DNA of 34,471 bases from CAIXQW01 sp046049675. Lineage in GTDB: Bacteria; Bacteroidota; Bacteroidia; Chitinophagales; Chitinophagaceae. Each line of letters begins with the position of its first letter. Within the stretch, counting starts at the first letter, position 1. The translations under genes were made by a program, and so were the position numbers. Below the pieces are notes generated by a model. The model was not told where the DNA came from. It saw only the letters and a program-made list of their open reading frames with translations, and did no database searches. The stretch spans positions 1-34,471 of the forward strand of contig JBJORA010000112.1 of NCBI GenBank assembly GCA_046049675.1, written 5' to 3'. Shown here one piece after another: positions 24,318-33,500 of this stretch.

Positions 24318-26255
24318 TTGCGGTACTTGCAGCTGTCGGTCATAATAGTAAACTACAATGTAAAGTACTTTGTGCAGCATTGTGTGCACAGCGTATTGCA
24401 TGCAGCGGAAGGCTTGGCATGCGAGGTTTTTGTGGTAGACAATGCCAGCACAGACGGCAGTAGCGCCTATTTGCAGCAAAACCTACCCGATCATGTCAAG
24501 CTTATTTGTAGCCCAGAAAACCTAGGCTTTGCTAAGGCCAACAACATGGCTTTGGCTAAAGCAAGCGGCAAATACACGCTGTTTCTCAACCCAGATACCC
24601 TTGTTCCGGAAGACTGTCTTAACAAATGTCTACAAAAGCTTGAGGAGGATTCTAACATAGGCGCACTTGGTGTGCACTTAGTAGATGGTACAGGCAGCTA
24701 TTTACCAGAAAGTAAAAGGGGCTTCCCGGATTTTGCTACGGCATTCTACAGAATCGTAGGCTTAAGCAAGCTATTTCCGACATCGCAGAAGTATAGCAAA
24801 TATTACATGGGCCAGATTCCACCCACGCAAAGCAGCATTGTAGATGTACTAGTAGGCTGCTTTATGATGATGCCCACACAATTGGCAAAGGAACTCGGCG
24901 GTTTTGATGAAGACTATTTTATGTACGGCGAAGACATAGATCTTAGTTACAAAGTGCAAAAGGCTGGCAAACAGAATTATTATTTGGCTGATGTAAGTGC
25001 TATACACTTTAAGGGCGAAAGCACTAAAAAAGATAGCATGAAATACGTGCGCATGTTTTACAATGCAATGATCGTATTTGCACAAAAGCATCTAAGTAGT
25101 TCTGGCAAAAATAGTTACGTACAACTCATTAAGTGCGCCATTGCAGCGCGTGCTAGTGTAGATTTTATAAGCCGAGGCATAGGAAAGTTACTCTTGCCTA
25201 TTTGCGATGCTTTGCTGATGCTATTGGCACTATGGCAAACTAAAAATTACTGGCTGCAATACATTAAGCCCGATACAGATTATACAACAGAAGTTTTAGC
25301 CATATTTTTCTCTAGCTATATTGTCATATGGTTGTTGAGCATTTTTGTAAATGGTGGATACGACACACCACTGCGTAAATCTAATATTATACGTGGTATG
25401 GCAATTGGTGCACTTGTTACAGTGGCCGTATATGGTTTATTGCCAGAACATGTGCGCTTTAGTAGAGGTGTAACTGTAGTAGGGGCGTTACTTAGCATGG
25501 CACTAATATGGCTTCTTCGATATTTATTACAATGGTTAAACGTGGCTAAAGTAGCGGGTCATGATGCGAGCAGAGTGCGTATGCTAAGTGTAAGCAATGG
25601 TGCGCAAAGCGAAGAGGGTATTTCCACAATTTTAAAACGTATTGGCATACACAACGATTGGCTTGGTAATATCAACGCAAGTGCGCAGGCCTCTCAAAGT
25701 GATCTTGGAAATCTACAACAACTAAAGCAATTAGCCGAAGTGCATCGTGCACAAGAAATAATTTTTGCCTTGCCAGACATCAGCTATCAAAGCATGATTA
25801 GCTTTATGAAAGAACACGCTACAGCCTATCGCTACAAAATGTTTGTACAGAATATTCCAAGCATAATCGGTAGCAATAGCAAAAATACTGCTGGCGACTA
25901 TTATGCAAGCGACGAACACTTTGCGATAGCACAAGCTGCAGGTATTCGTAGTAAACGAAGTTTTGATATTACAATAGCTTTAGTGCTTTTACTAAGTGCA
26001 CCCTTGAGCTATATGCTAATAAAAAACAAACAAGTTTTTTCATCGCTTTTTACTGTGTTGATAGGAAAGCACACTTGGATTGGCTATAGTAGCAATGCAC
26101 AACAGTTGCCACGGATTAAACCTGCAGTTTTTGCAATAGCAGACAGCGCCTTACACAATGCTACAAGTATTAATATGCTCAACACCGAGTACGCAAAAAT
26201 GTATAATTGGCGTATGGACTTGTCGAAGTTTTTGCAAGTATTGCGCACCAAATAA
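24318..26255 (+). CDS. Glycosyltransferase 2 fused to a degenerate polyprenyl-phosphate sugar-transferase-like region
   Basis: The N-terminal 260 residues or so are a GT2 domain of the rhamnosyltransferase type: LSVIIVNYNV, VFVVDNASTDGS, ENLGFAKANN, FLNPDT and FDEDYFMYGEDIDLSYKVQKAG with its acidic pair. About four membrane segments follow (near 288-305, 325-345, 358-376, 384-408), then a Rossmann-like stretch (about 418-520). A short remnant of a bacterial sugar-transferase domain ends the protein: KRSFDITIALVLLLSAPLSYMLI, VLIGKHTWIGY and the end NWRMDLSKFLQVLR. The catalytic block between these is missing. The role is probably exopolysaccharide or O-antigen assembly at the inner membrane. 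There is no ATG: an in-frame stop at 24303 leaves TTG at 24318, or TTG at 24327, which gives the family-like start QLSVIIVNYN. Confidence 0.88.
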   Translation: MRYLQLSVIIVNYNVKYFVQHCVHSVLHAAEGLACEVFVVDNASTDGSSAYLQQNLPDHVKLICSPENLGFAKANNMALAKASGKYTLFLNPDTLVPEDCLNKCLQKLEEDSNIGALGVHLVDGTGSYLPESKRGFPDFATAFYRIVGLSKLFPTSQKYSKYYMGQIPPTQSSIVDVLVGCFMMMPTQLAKELGGFDEDYFMYGEDIDLSYKVQKAGKQNYYLADVSAIHFKGESTKKDSMKYVRMFYNAMIVFAQKHLSSSGKNSYVQLIKCAIAARASVDFISRGIGKLLLPICDALLMLLALWQTKNYWLQYIKPDTDYTTEVLAIFFSSYIVIWLLSIFVNGGYDTPLRKSNIIRGMAIGALVTVAVYGLLPEHVRFSRGVTVVGALLSMALIWLLRYLLQWLNVAKVAGHDASRVRMLSVSNGAQSEEGISTILKRIGIHNDWLGNINASAQASQSDLGNLQQLKQLAEVHRAQEIIFALPDISYQSMISFMKEHATAYRYKMFVQNIPSIIGSNSKNTAGDYYASDEHFAIAQAAGIRSKRSFDITIALVLLLSAPLSYMLIKNKQVFSSLFTVLIGKHTWIGYSSNAQQLPRIKPAVFAIADSALHNATSINMLNTEYAKMYNWRMDLSKFLQVLRTK

Positions 26256-26262
26256 GTAGCAA

Positions 26263-27936
26263 CTATTTCTTTTGCTCCTTAGCCCAACTATCCTTTAGCC
26301 CAACCGTTTTGTTGAAGATAAAATTATCAGCTGTACTCGCTTTATCTAAGCAAAAATACCCAAGTCTAAAAAACTGAAAACGATCGCTTGGGGCTGCATG
26401 TAAAAGTGCTTCTTCCATCACAGCAGTGCTGCATATTTCCATGCTATTTGGATTTATTGTGCTTAGAAAATCTTCTTCAGCTGCGGGGTTTTCTACCGTA
26501 AATAATTTGTCGTACAAACGAACCTCGGCTCTTACATTTTTTTGTGCATCTACCCAATGCAAAGTACCTTTTACTTTTATGCCGCTTGTGTCGTTGCCAC
26601 TTTTACTTTCTGGAAAATAATTGCAATACACAGTTGTAATATTGCCCGCTGCATCGGTGTCGTGGCTTACATATTCAATGATGTAAGCATGCTTTAATCG
26701 TACTTTAATGCTTGGCGCTAATCTAAAATAACCTTTAGGCGGTTCAAGCATAAAATCGTCTGCCTCTATAAATATTTCTTTACTAAATGGCAAATCTCTA
26801 TGACCTGCATTTGCATCTTCAGGATTATTTTCTGCAGGCAAATTTTCGCCGTTGCCATCATAGTTATTGATGACAATCTTAAGTGGCTTTAGCACGGCCA
26901 TGCGACGTAAAGCAATTTTGTTGAGATGCTCTCTCAAACAGAAATCAAGTAGCTCATGTTCTACTACATTATCACGCTTTGCAATACCAGCGCGATCCCA
27001 AAATTCGCGTAAGCTTTCGGGAGTATAACCGCGTCTACGATAACCGCTAATCGTTGGCATACGCGGATCGTCCCATCCTGTAACGTGACCTTCTTTTACA
27101 AGTTGCAAAAGTTTACGCTTACTAGTAATGGTATAACTCACATTGCCACGAGCAAATTCGTACTGCTTACTCGGAAAAATTTCTAAGTTCTCTATACACC
27201 AATCGTATAATGCACGATGAGGAACAAACTCTAGCGTACAAATACTATGCGTAATTTTTTCTATACTATCGCTTTGGCCATGGGCAAAATCGTACATCGG
27301 GTATATGCACCAAGCATCGCCTGTGCGGTGATGATGCTCGTGTTTGATGCGATACAAAACGGGGTCGCGCATAATCATATTAGGATGTGTCATGTCAATC
27401 TTTGCGCGTAAAACACATGTGCCATCTGGCAAACTACCACTACGCATAGCTTCAAACAATTGCAAGTTTTCTTCTACACTTCTATCACGATAAGGGCTAT
27501 TTGTGCCTGGCACGGTTAAGTCGCCTTTTTGCACGCTCATTTGTTCGGCCGTGCTATGATCCACATAGGCAAGGCCTTTATTGATAAGCACTTTTGCAAA
27601 TTCGTACAGTTGCTCAAAGTAGTCGCTTGCATAAAATTCTGCATCCCAATTAAAGCCAAGCCATTTGATATCTTCTTTAATACTTTCTACATACTCTGTT
27701 TCCTCGGTGCTTGGGTTAGTATCGTCAAAGCGCAGATTAGTTTTGCCACCATACTTCTGTGCTAAGCCAAAGTTGAGGCAAATACTTTTGCTATGTCCTA
27801 TATGTAAATAGCCATTTGGCTCTGGAGGAAATCGTGTAAGTAATCTGCCGTTGTGCTTACCACTTTGTAAATCGGCTACTACAATTTCTTCAATAAAATT
27901 TAGACTCTTCTCTTCTGCTGCGTTGTCGGTGCTCAT
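26263..27936 (-). CDS. glnS: Glutaminyl-tRNA synthetase
   Basis: This class I synthetase charges tRNA-Gln with glutamine in the cytoplasm. The 557-residue protein has the HIGH motif in FPPEPNGYLHIGHSKSI (about residues 40-56), the glutamine/GlnRS-type block LRFDDTNPSTEETEYVESIKED, and YPMYDFAHGQSDSIE. A KMSKS-equivalent lies in TITSKRKLLQLV, followed by the anticodon-binding beta-barrels. The length matches bacterial GlnRS (about 550). The ITSKRKL form of the second motif is acceptable for this enzyme. Its end is 7 bases from the stop of the convergent glycosyltransferase gene, with no clear terminator between. A TATATTTG box lies 7 bases before the ATG. Confidence 0.97.
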   Translation of the reverse strand: MSTDNAAEEKSLNFIEEIVVADLQSGKHNGRLLTRFPPEPNGYLHIGHSKSICLNFGLAQKYGGKTNLRFDDTNPSTEETEYVESIKEDIKWLGFNWDAEFYASDYFEQLYEFAKVLINKGLAYVDHSTAEQMSVQKGDLTVPGTNSPYRDRSVEENLQLFEAMRSGSLPDGTCVLRAKIDMTHPNMIMRDPVLYRIKHEHHHRTGDAWCIYPMYDFAHGQSDSIEKITHSICTLEFVPHRALYDWCIENLEIFPSKQYEFARGNVSYTITSKRKLLQLVKEGHVTGWDDPRMPTISGYRRRGYTPESLREFWDRAGIAKRDNVVEHELLDFCLREHLNKIALRRMAVLKPLKIVINNYDGNGENLPAENNPEDANAGHRDLPFSKEIFIEADDFMLEPPKGYFRLAPSIKVRLKHAYIIEYVSHDTDAAGNITTVYCNYFPESKSGNDTSGIKVKGTLHWVDAQKNVRAEVRLYDKLFTVENPAAEEDFLSTINPNSMEICSTAVMEEALLHAAPSDRFQFFRLGYFCLDKASTADNFIFNKTVGLKDSWAKEQKK

Positions 27937-27943
27937 TGCGGCG

Positions 27944-27951
27944 CAAATATA
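27944..27951 (-). promoter_or_regulatory. -7 box TATATTTG directly upstream of glnS
   Basis: An exact TAnnTTTG on the minus strand, ending 7 bases before the glnS ATG. It implies a leader of a few bases at most. It lies in the 23-base gap after the LiaF-like gene, so glnS may have both this promoter and readthrough from upstream. No clear -33 TTG was seen; the matching region is the end of the upstream coding sequence. Confidence 0.45.
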
Positions 27952-27959
27952 CGCCAGCC

Positions 27960-28781
27960 CTATCTAAAAGACTTGACTTCTATGCCTCCCATAATGGCGG
28001 TGCCTTTTAGGTGAACCACTTTGCCGCTAGAATAATTGCCAGTATTGTATCTACGATCTTCTACACCACCCATGATTGGTGTTACTTCATTCACGATGCG
28101 CCAATCGCTTGGTACAATCAAAGTCAAGCCGCCCATTACTAACATGCAATTGATTGTGATTGGCCCTTGAATGTTAGCATTAATCAAGTTGAGTTCTGCG
28201 CCGCCCATTATCACGCTAAAGTCGCCACCGGTTACATTTTGACTAGATATGGTTTGTTCTACCGCTCCCATAAAAGTGCGCACGTTTAGAAACTGTGCTA
28301 TATCCTCTTGTGCGCTAGTATCGCTTGTAAAAGTGCTGTTAGTACCAATTGTTTCTTCTCCACTTGCAAAAGCTGCGTCAGTAGAAGCACTATCAGTAAC
28401 TGTGCCATTATCTATTGGTGTATTAGGATAACCTTTGCTAACGGTGCTTTTTGCGCCAAGCGCATTAAGGATAACCATAGCGCCAACACCTAAAAGGATA
28501 ATTGGTACGATCAATCGGCCGGCATTGATGCCTACAAAAACATCATCTAACAAAAAGACTAGGCCTACAAGTATTGGAATTGCCCAACCAAATGGTGGTC
28601 CAAAACGCTTGCTATAGCCACCAGCAAGACCAGCAATAATTGGAATATACTCCCACTTAAAAAACCAACGTGGCAAATTAAGGTGGATGTTTAAGGCGTG
28701 CAGTAATGCACTAAAACCAAGTACGATTAATATACCGCCAATGATTAGGCTTGACGTGTTTGCTCTTGATTGATTGCTCAT
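27960..28781 (-). CDS. LiaF-like membrane protein (cell-wall-stress response family)
   Basis: I start this at the ATG before SNQSRANTSSLIIGGILIVLG; the frame is open 44 codons further upstream, but that part reads like non-coding sequence. The 273-residue product has about four membrane helices in the first 115 residues (SSLIIGGILIVLGFSALL; YIPIIAGLAGG; GWAIPILVGLVFLL; LIVPIILLGVGAMVILNAL). A linker of about 55 residues follows, and then a C-terminal beta-solenoid-like domain with four MGG turns (VIMGGAEL, LVMGGLTL, PIMGGVED, AIMGGIEV). This arrangement matches LiaF-like/DUF2154 proteins, some of which tune envelope-stress sensors. No LiaR/LiaS pair is adjacent, so the regulatory role is uncertain. 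glnS follows 23 bases downstream. Confidence 0.85.
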   Translation of the reverse strand: MSNQSRANTSSLIIGGILIVLGFSALLHALNIHLNLPRWFFKWEYIPIIAGLAGGYSKRFGPPFGWAIPILVGLVFLLDDVFVGINAGRLIVPIILLGVGAMVILNALGAKSTVSKGYPNTPIDNGTVTDSASTDAAFASGEETIGTNSTFTSDTSAQEDIAQFLNVRTFMGAVEQTISSQNVTGGDFSVIMGGAELNLINANIQGPITINCMLVMGGLTLIVPSDWRIVNEVTPIMGGVEDRRYNTGNYSSGKVVHLKGTAIMGGIEVKSFR

Positions 28782-29040
28782 TTTTGAATTTTTATCTAAA
28801 GTTCTGATGCAAATGTGCTGCGCGATTCTAAAAGTTTGATTTACCGGTCGGTAAGTGGTTGCTGGCAGTAGGTGAATGGTATATAGTGGGGGTCGTAAAG
28901 GCACAGTTGCCATTTCCCTTGGAATAAATATGGTATGTTTTCTGCATTAACAATATTCTAGGCATGGCGTGCAAAAGATTGCATCATAGATTAGAAAAAG
29001 GCAATTACATTCGCAATTCACATTCTTAAAAAATTAGAAA

Positions 29041-29769
29041 ATGTTAGAGCAATTATTTAAGCTTATTCAAGGCGAAGCACAACAAGAAATAATCAATAAT
29101 CCCGCTATTCCAAATGAAGCAAATAATCACGCAGTTGGTTTAGCGACTGATAGCATTTTTAGCGGTTTGCAAGGCGCTTTGGCAAATGGTGGTGTTGCAC
29201 AAATACTAAATTTGTTTGGCGGCAAGAGCGCGGTAAATGGTAGTAACCCTTTGGTTGGTGGCATTATGAACAATCTTGTGCAAGGATTAATGGGCAAGTT
29301 TGGTATGAATAATGGTATAGCAAGTGGTATAGCTAGTTCTTTGATTCCCAATGTATTAAGTAAGCTAGTTGGTCGTACAAGTGATCCTAACGATAACAGC
29401 TTTGATATCAATAATATTGTATCGGCATTAGTTGGTGGCAACGGCAATCAAGCTGGCGCAGTGCAAGTACCTGGCCAAAGTGGCGGTATAGATTTTAATA
29501 ATATTTTGAATAGTATTACTGGGGGTAAAAAAGTACAGCCGCAGCCAGATGCAGCACATAATGACGATGGTTTTGGCATGGATGATATTATGCGTATGCT
29601 AGGCGGTGGCGGCGGCCAACAACAGCAGGCTGCACAGCCACAAGAAGGTGGCGGCATGGCTGATATACTACAAATGCTTACTGGCGGTGCTAAGCAACAG
29701 CAGCAAGCTCAGCAGCAGCAAAGTGGTGGTGGCATCATGGATTTATTGAAGGGTGTAATGGGCTCTTAA
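29041..29769 (+). CDS. DUF937-like protein with a Gly/Gln-rich tail
   Basis: A 242-residue protein. The first 110 residues or so resemble DUF937: MLEQLFKLIQGEAQQEIINN, then VGLATDSIFSGLQGALANGG and the small-residue-rich helices of GIASGIASSLIPNVLSKLVG. From about 125 the sequence is a chain of short hydrophobic modules separated by Gly/Gln linkers: FDINNIVSALVGG, FNNILNSITGG, MDDIMRMLGGGGG, MADILQMLTGG, IMDLLKGVMG. There is no signal peptide, and it is probably cytoplasmic. DUF937 proteins are common in Bacteroidota and have no settled function. The start is the first ATG. A terminator follows; the LiaF-like gene upstream is divergent. Confidence 0.85.
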   Translation: MLEQLFKLIQGEAQQEIINNPAIPNEANNHAVGLATDSIFSGLQGALANGGVAQILNLFGGKSAVNGSNPLVGGIMNNLVQGLMGKFGMNNGIASGIASSLIPNVLSKLVGRTSDPNDNSFDINNIVSALVGGNGNQAGAVQVPGQSGGIDFNNILNSITGGKKVQPQPDAAHNDDGFGMDDIMRMLGGGGGQQQQAAQPQEGGGMADILQMLTGGAKQQQQAQQQQSGGGIMDLLKGVMGS

Positions 29770-29797
29770 TGAGCAACCTAAAGCTTGTATCTTATTA

Positions 29798-29823
29798 GAT
29801 GTCAATACCTTGGCATCATTTTT
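29798..29823 (+). terminator. Terminator after the DUF937-like gene
   Basis: GATGTCAA (29798-29805) pairs with TTGGCATC (29810-29817) over eight positions including one U-G wobble, with a TACC loop. ATTTTTG follows. It begins 29 bases after the stop codon. Confidence 0.65.
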
Positions 29824-29835
29824 GTGATAGTTGCG

Positions 29836-29872
29836 CGATTCGCTAATCGTGGCAATGATGACCAGCATCATT
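29836..29872. other. Two adjacent perfect small hairpins upstream of the adhesin operon
   Basis: CGATT-CGCT-AATCG (29836-29849) is followed four bases later by AATGATG-ACCAG-CATCATT (29854-29872). Both stems are perfect (5 and 7 bp). Neither is followed by a T-run, so they are not obvious terminators. They lie 25 bases before a -7 box at 29897 and could be operator dyads, an RNA element or chance. The rest of 29770-30057 shows nothing more that I can name. Confidence 0.35.
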
Positions 29873-29896
29873 CATGATAAATATCAGTAATGTGAG

Positions 29897-29904
29897 TAAC
29901 TTTG
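29897..29904 (+). promoter_or_regulatory. -7 box TAACTTTG for the adhesin operon
   Basis: An exact TAnnTTTG match on the plus strand, 153 bases before the ATG chosen for the small exported protein. No TTG at the -33 spacing was seen. It would give a leader of about 145 bases that is itself open in one frame. Confidence 0.4.
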
Positions 29905-30057
29905 CTGTAAATCGTGCGTGAAGTGTGTTTTGTGCCTCAAAAGTTTCATTATTTTTTGAAAAAATATCGCACAAATTTTAACAAAACTGCATCTTTTCTC
30001 GTAATTTGGTCGGGACAGATTGGGGTTTCAATGCTGTTGCGGGTAAAACATTATTTT

Positions 30058-30507
30058 ATGATCAAAAAGATAAGTAGCACTCTTGTGTGCGGTACATCAT
30101 ACCGTGCAGCTAGAAGGGGGTTTTTGGCTATCGTGTTGTTTACAGTTGTATCTACTTTTTGGAGCAATCGTTGCTTTGCTCAAGATCGCATAAAACAAGA
30201 GGAACAAATTGATGCAGACAGACAGCGCGTTGCTGCACTTTGCAATCAGTGCCCGATAGAAAATGTGAATAAGTTGGACAATGCTACCAAACTTTCACTT
30301 GATGAGTTTTATAAAAGTCACAATGTTAAGCCAGCTGTTGCTCTAAAAACAACTTGGAGTTTATTGCCAGTCTTTACATCCTACATCCCGCTAGAAGATA
30401 GAATTTGGTTTTGTCAATATATGATCAACGCTAAGGCAGATCAACCAAACTATCCGATTGAATTTCTTAAGTCCTATCTAAGCGAATTACATAAACAAAA
30501 TAAGTAA
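30058..30507 (+). CDS. Small exported protein upstream of the giant adhesin
   Basis: The frame is open back to a GTG at 29914, but the ATG at 30058 gives a good N-terminus: basic (MIKKISSTLVCGTSYRAARR), then a hydrophobic stretch GFLAIVLFTVVSTF and a likely cleavage at CFAQ/D near residue 40. This makes a 149-residue precursor with a mature part of about 110 residues. The mature protein is polar and helical-looking, has one CxxC (CNQC), and ends LKSYLSELHKQNK. I do not recognise a family. Its stop is 6 bases before the adhesin start, so the two genes form one operon, and a role in folding, export or anchoring of the adhesin is conceivable (inference only). An alternative start at 30031 would add nine residues. 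Confidence 0.7.
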   Translation: MIKKISSTLVCGTSYRAARRGFLAIVLFTVVSTFWSNRCFAQDRIKQEEQIDADRQRVAALCNQCPIENVNKLDNATKLSLDEFYKSHNVKPAVALKTTWSLLPVFTSYIPLEDRIWFCQYMINAKADQPNYPIEFLKSYLSELHKQNK

Positions 30508-30513
30508 AGCAGA

Positions 30514-33500
30514 ATGAAGTCATCTCTACACCATTTCCTTGCTCTACTCTTAATTTGTTTAGGAGGCACGGCATCTGTGTACGCACAGAATACACCGCTA
30601 ACTGTTACTGGTACAACACGTACAGGTAGGTTTGCGGCTTGCCCTCAAGGAGGTTCAGCAAATACCACGGTTACACATATTGGCTCTCTTAGCACTGGAA
30701 CGACTGTATCAGGCGGCACCCTCGTATGTAATGATCCATGCGGTACAACAACGCTTGAAGTTACAATTGATGGTATTCGTTGGGATCAGGTACCTGATGC
30801 TGAGTGGCTACATGGTTTATTTTTTCCAGCTAATAATGGATTCTCTGTAACAGGTATTTCAATCCCAGCAGGTTTTATTACCTACAATGCAGGATGTACT
30901 GGCCAATGTCCAGGTGGGATTGCAGCAGGGCCGGGTTTCTATTACAACGCAACCTTTGCACAATCATGTTGTCCAAGCAGTACTGCGTTAAACGGTATAC
31001 CATGCGATAACTATGGTAGCGTTGCACTTGATTGTAACTCGCCATTTTCTATAACCTTTAACCTAACGTTTTGTAACAGTACGCTTACTACAACAACTGA
31101 AACTTTTACAGTATTTGGAACAAGCGACGGTGCAACTGGTTGCTGGTCGCAGTATAATCCAGGTACCAATACCTTGCCATTTACAATCAATATTAGCCCA
31201 TGCACCGTAATTAATCCACCTGCACCAACTGCAGGACCAATAGTGCGTTCATGCGTTGGCGGTGTAGAAAACTTTACAGTTCAATTGAGCAGCGCTTGCG
31301 GTACAGCAGCAAACACTACATGGTGGACAGACTCCGTTGGTGGTACACAGCTTGGTAGCGGTAGCCCTTTTACATATGATCCTGCTGGTGCAACTTGTCC
31401 GGGTGGTCAAACGGTATACATGAGCTGTTGTAGCAATGGTGGTGTAAACTGCATCACTCGAAAAGCAATTACAATTCCTGGTACTTGCACACCATTTGTA
31501 TTAACTGGCGTAACTAAAACTAATGGCTTGTGCACAGGTAATGGCTCAATCAATAGTGTTACAACTACTGGTGGTGTTCCAACCTTTAACTATAGTCTTA
31601 ATCCTGGAGGACTTAGTAACGGTACAGGTGTATTTACTGGTTTAACAGCTAGCTCCTACACAGTTAGTGTTACTGACGGTTCTGGTTGTATTGTATCTAG
31701 CATTGTGCCTATAACTAATTACGTACAAGCTACTTTTGCCAATCCGGCACGCACGCATGTACAGTGCTTTGGACAAACTAATGGTAGCATCATAGCTGCA
31801 ATGTCAACTGGCACTGGGCCTTATACGTATTCAATCGCACCAGTTGCAGGAACGCAAGCAGGTGGTGTATTTAGCAACTTGCCAGCAAATACTTACACAC
31901 TAAGTGTTAGTGATGCTAATGGTTGTACTAGCACGACGTCAGTTACTATAACGCAACCAACATCTGCTTTAACCGCTACAATGGGCGCACCAACACATGT
32001 AACTTGTTTTGGGCTAAATAATGGTTCTGCTACTGTTACAGCGGCAGGTGGTACAACAGCATATACTTATGCATGGACTGGTGGCGGTGGTACAGCAGCT
32101 ACGACAAGCAGCAGGCCGCCAGGCACATATACAGTTACAGTCACCGATGCGAAGGGATGTACGAGCACAAGTAGTGTTACCATCACAGGTCCTGCCAGTG
32201 CACTTGCTTTAAGTGCTAGCAGTGTTATGAATGTATCATGTTTTGGTGCTGCAAATGGCTCAATTACTACGACAACAACTGGAGGTACTCCAGCGTACAC
32301 ATATACGTGGACACCGGGTGGGCAAACAACTGCAAATATTAGCGGTGTTGGACCTGGCACTTATAATTTAACGGTTTCGGATAGTAAAGGGTGTACTTCA
32401 ACGATTTCAGTAAATATCACGCAGCCAAGTCCAGGTTTAAGCGCTAGTATTACAACTACACACGTTACATGCTTTGGTGCTGCCAATGGCATAGCTACTG
32501 CGAGTGCTGCTGGTGGTACTTCGCCATATGGTTATATTTGGAGTCCAAGCGGCGGTACTGCAGCTACAACAACTCCTCTTGCACCAGGCTCTTTTACAGT
32601 TACTGTAACAGATGCTAATGGTTGTACAACAACTTCTTCTACAACGATTACCCAACCAACTGCTGCCTTAACGGCAACAATGGGTACACCTACTCATATT
32701 AATTGCTTTGGTCAAAGTACGGGTTCGGCAACAGTTACAGCTGCAGGCGGCACACCAGCTTATACCTATGCGTGGAGTGGCGGCGGCGGCACAGCTGCTA
32801 CTACCAGTGGGCGTCCTGCTGGCACCTATACAGTAACAATTACAGATAGCAGAGGTTGTACTTCTACATCAAGTGTAACAATTACGCAGCCAGCAGCAGC
32901 CTTAACTGCAACAATTGGCACACCAACGCATATTAATTGCTTTGGACAAAGTACAGGTAGTGCAACAGTTACAGCTGCAGGTGGTACAACTGCCTATACT
33001 TATTCTTGGAGCGGCGGCGGTGGCACAGCTGCAACAACAACTGGCCGTCCTGCAGGTACTTACACTGTTACAGTGACAGATAGCAAAGGTTGCACAGCGA
33101 CATCGAGTGTTACGATTACACAACCAGCAGCAGCATTAACTGCAACAATTGGTACACCAACGCATATCAACTGCTTTGGTCAAAGTACAGGTGCTGCTAC
33201 GGTTACAGCCGCAGGTGGTACTAGCGCATACACATATTCATGGAGTGGTGGTGGCGGTACTAGTGCTACAACTAGTGGTCGTCCTGCTGGTACATACACC
33301 GTTACTGTTACAGATAGTAAAGGATGTACTTCTACGTCAAGTGTGACAATTACTCAGCCAGCAGCAGCCTTAAGTGCAACAATGGGTACACCAACACATA
33401 TTAACTGCTTTGGTCAAAGCACAGGTGCAGCTACTGTCACAGCAGCAGGTGGAACAACGGCTTATACTTATGCATGGAGTGGCGGTGGTGGCACTGCTGC

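Noticed and set aside
28782..28913. 44-residue N-terminal extension of the LiaF-like protein
   Set aside because: The added part is Pro/Thr-rich with no resemblance to the family, while the ATG at 28781 leads directly into the first membrane helix.
29914..30057. N-terminal extension of the small exported protein from a GTG at 29914
   Set aside because: It would bury the signal peptide 48 residues inside the protein; the ATG at 30058 gives a normal exported start.
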